From an uncultured Clostridia bacterium (GTDB lineage Bacteria > Bacillota > Clostridia > Oscillospirales > Acutalibacteraceae): a DNA stretch of 6,396 nt. Shown here piece after piece: positions 6,134 to 6,396 of this stretch. The notes below the pieces were generated by a model. The model searched no databases, had not been told where the DNA came from, and saw only the letters and a program-made list of their open reading frames with translations. The stretch is from assembly GCA_945788455.1 (NCBI GenBank), contig CALZMC010000036.1, positions 1 to 6,396 on the forward strand. The letters are read 5' to 3'. Position numbers and translations under genes: made by a program. How positions within the stretch are numbered: the first letter of the stretch is position 1; each line of letters starts with the position of its first letter.

Positions 6134-6155
6134 GTAATCAACGGGAGGGATAGGA

Positions 6156-6396
6156 ATGAAAACGGTTAAAGATATTAGCAGATTAACAGGTGTCAGTGTG
6201 CGCACACTTCATTATTATGATGAAATAGATTTGCTGAAGCCTACGCAAATAACGGATGTGGGTTATAGGCTGTATGACGATACGGCTCTTGAACGACTGC
6301 ACAGTATACTGCTTTTTCGTGAACTGCAATTTCCGCTTAAGGAAATCAAGGCTATTTTAGACAGTCCGGACTTTGATGCAGAAGCTGCACTCAACG
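6156..6396 (+). CDS. MerR-family transcriptional regulator, TipAL/Mta-like, N-terminal part only
   Basis: This is a DNA-binding activator/repressor of the MerR family, cut by the window edge after 80 codons. The N-terminal winged helix-turn-helix is complete: MKTVKDISRLTGVSVRTLHY (1-20) with R16 and Y20/Y21 in the recognition region, EIDLLKPT (23-30), and the wing GYRLYDD (36-42), then LERLHSILLFRELQFPLKEI (45-64) leading into LDSPDFD (68-74). The RTLHYYDEI and LDSPDFD wording is typical of the TipAL/Mta/SkgA group, whose C-terminal TipAS domain binds peptide antibiotics or multidrug ligands; that domain would lie outside the window, so this subgroup is inference. The ATG at 6156 follows GGGAGGGA with a 5-nt gap. 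The promoter at 6103-6133 has the family's 19-bp spacer and dyad, pointing to self-control. No target gene other than itself is visible here. Confidence 0.92.
   Translation, partial: MKTVKDISRLTGVSVRTLHYYDEIDLLKPTQITDVGYRLYDDTALERLHSILLFRELQFPLKEIKAILDSPDFDAEAALN

Overview
The window looks like a chromosomal segment of an anaerobic, AT-rich Firmicute, most likely a gut Clostridium-type organism. The reasons are the PcrA-type helicase, the clostridial-style OadG/OadB sodium-pump subunits (the small subunit ends in an RNPWAQA...NTKPF tail), strong AGGAGA-type ribosome binding sites, and AT-rich intergenic DNA with sigma-A-like promoters. The species cannot be told from this sequence.

Layout. 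Bases 1-2103 (minus) hold most of pcrA, cut at its C-terminus by the window edge. A hairpin at 2125-2148 separates it from the two-gene unit oadG-oadB (minus, 3835 to 2180), the membrane part of a Na+-translocating biotin-dependent decarboxylase. The oadG promoter lies at 3855-3883. A divergent promoter at 3941-3968 drives an unrecognised 44-residue membrane peptide (4001-4135), which has its own rho-independent terminator. Next come an extended -10 promoter and putP, a Na+/proline symporter (4360-5895), closed by a 20-bp perfect-stem hairpin. That hairpin is shared with what looks like the decayed 3' end of a minus-strand gene (about 5952-6091). Last is the first 80 codons of a MerR/TipAL-type regulator (6156 to the edge), behind a promoter with the 19-bp spacer and internal dyad expected of MerR control.

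How the genes fit together. OadB/OadG export Na+ using decarboxylation energy, and PutP spends a Na+ gradient to import proline, so the neighbourhood has a plausible Na+-cycle theme. This is inference: the genes are in separate, divergent units, and neither the carboxyltransferase nor the biotin carrier of the pump is here. PcrA is housekeeping DNA repair.

I did not find a clear new multi-gene system. The items most worth a second look are the self-contained 44-aa membrane peptide gene, the textbook MerR operator, the orphan pump module, and the gene remnant at 5952-6091.
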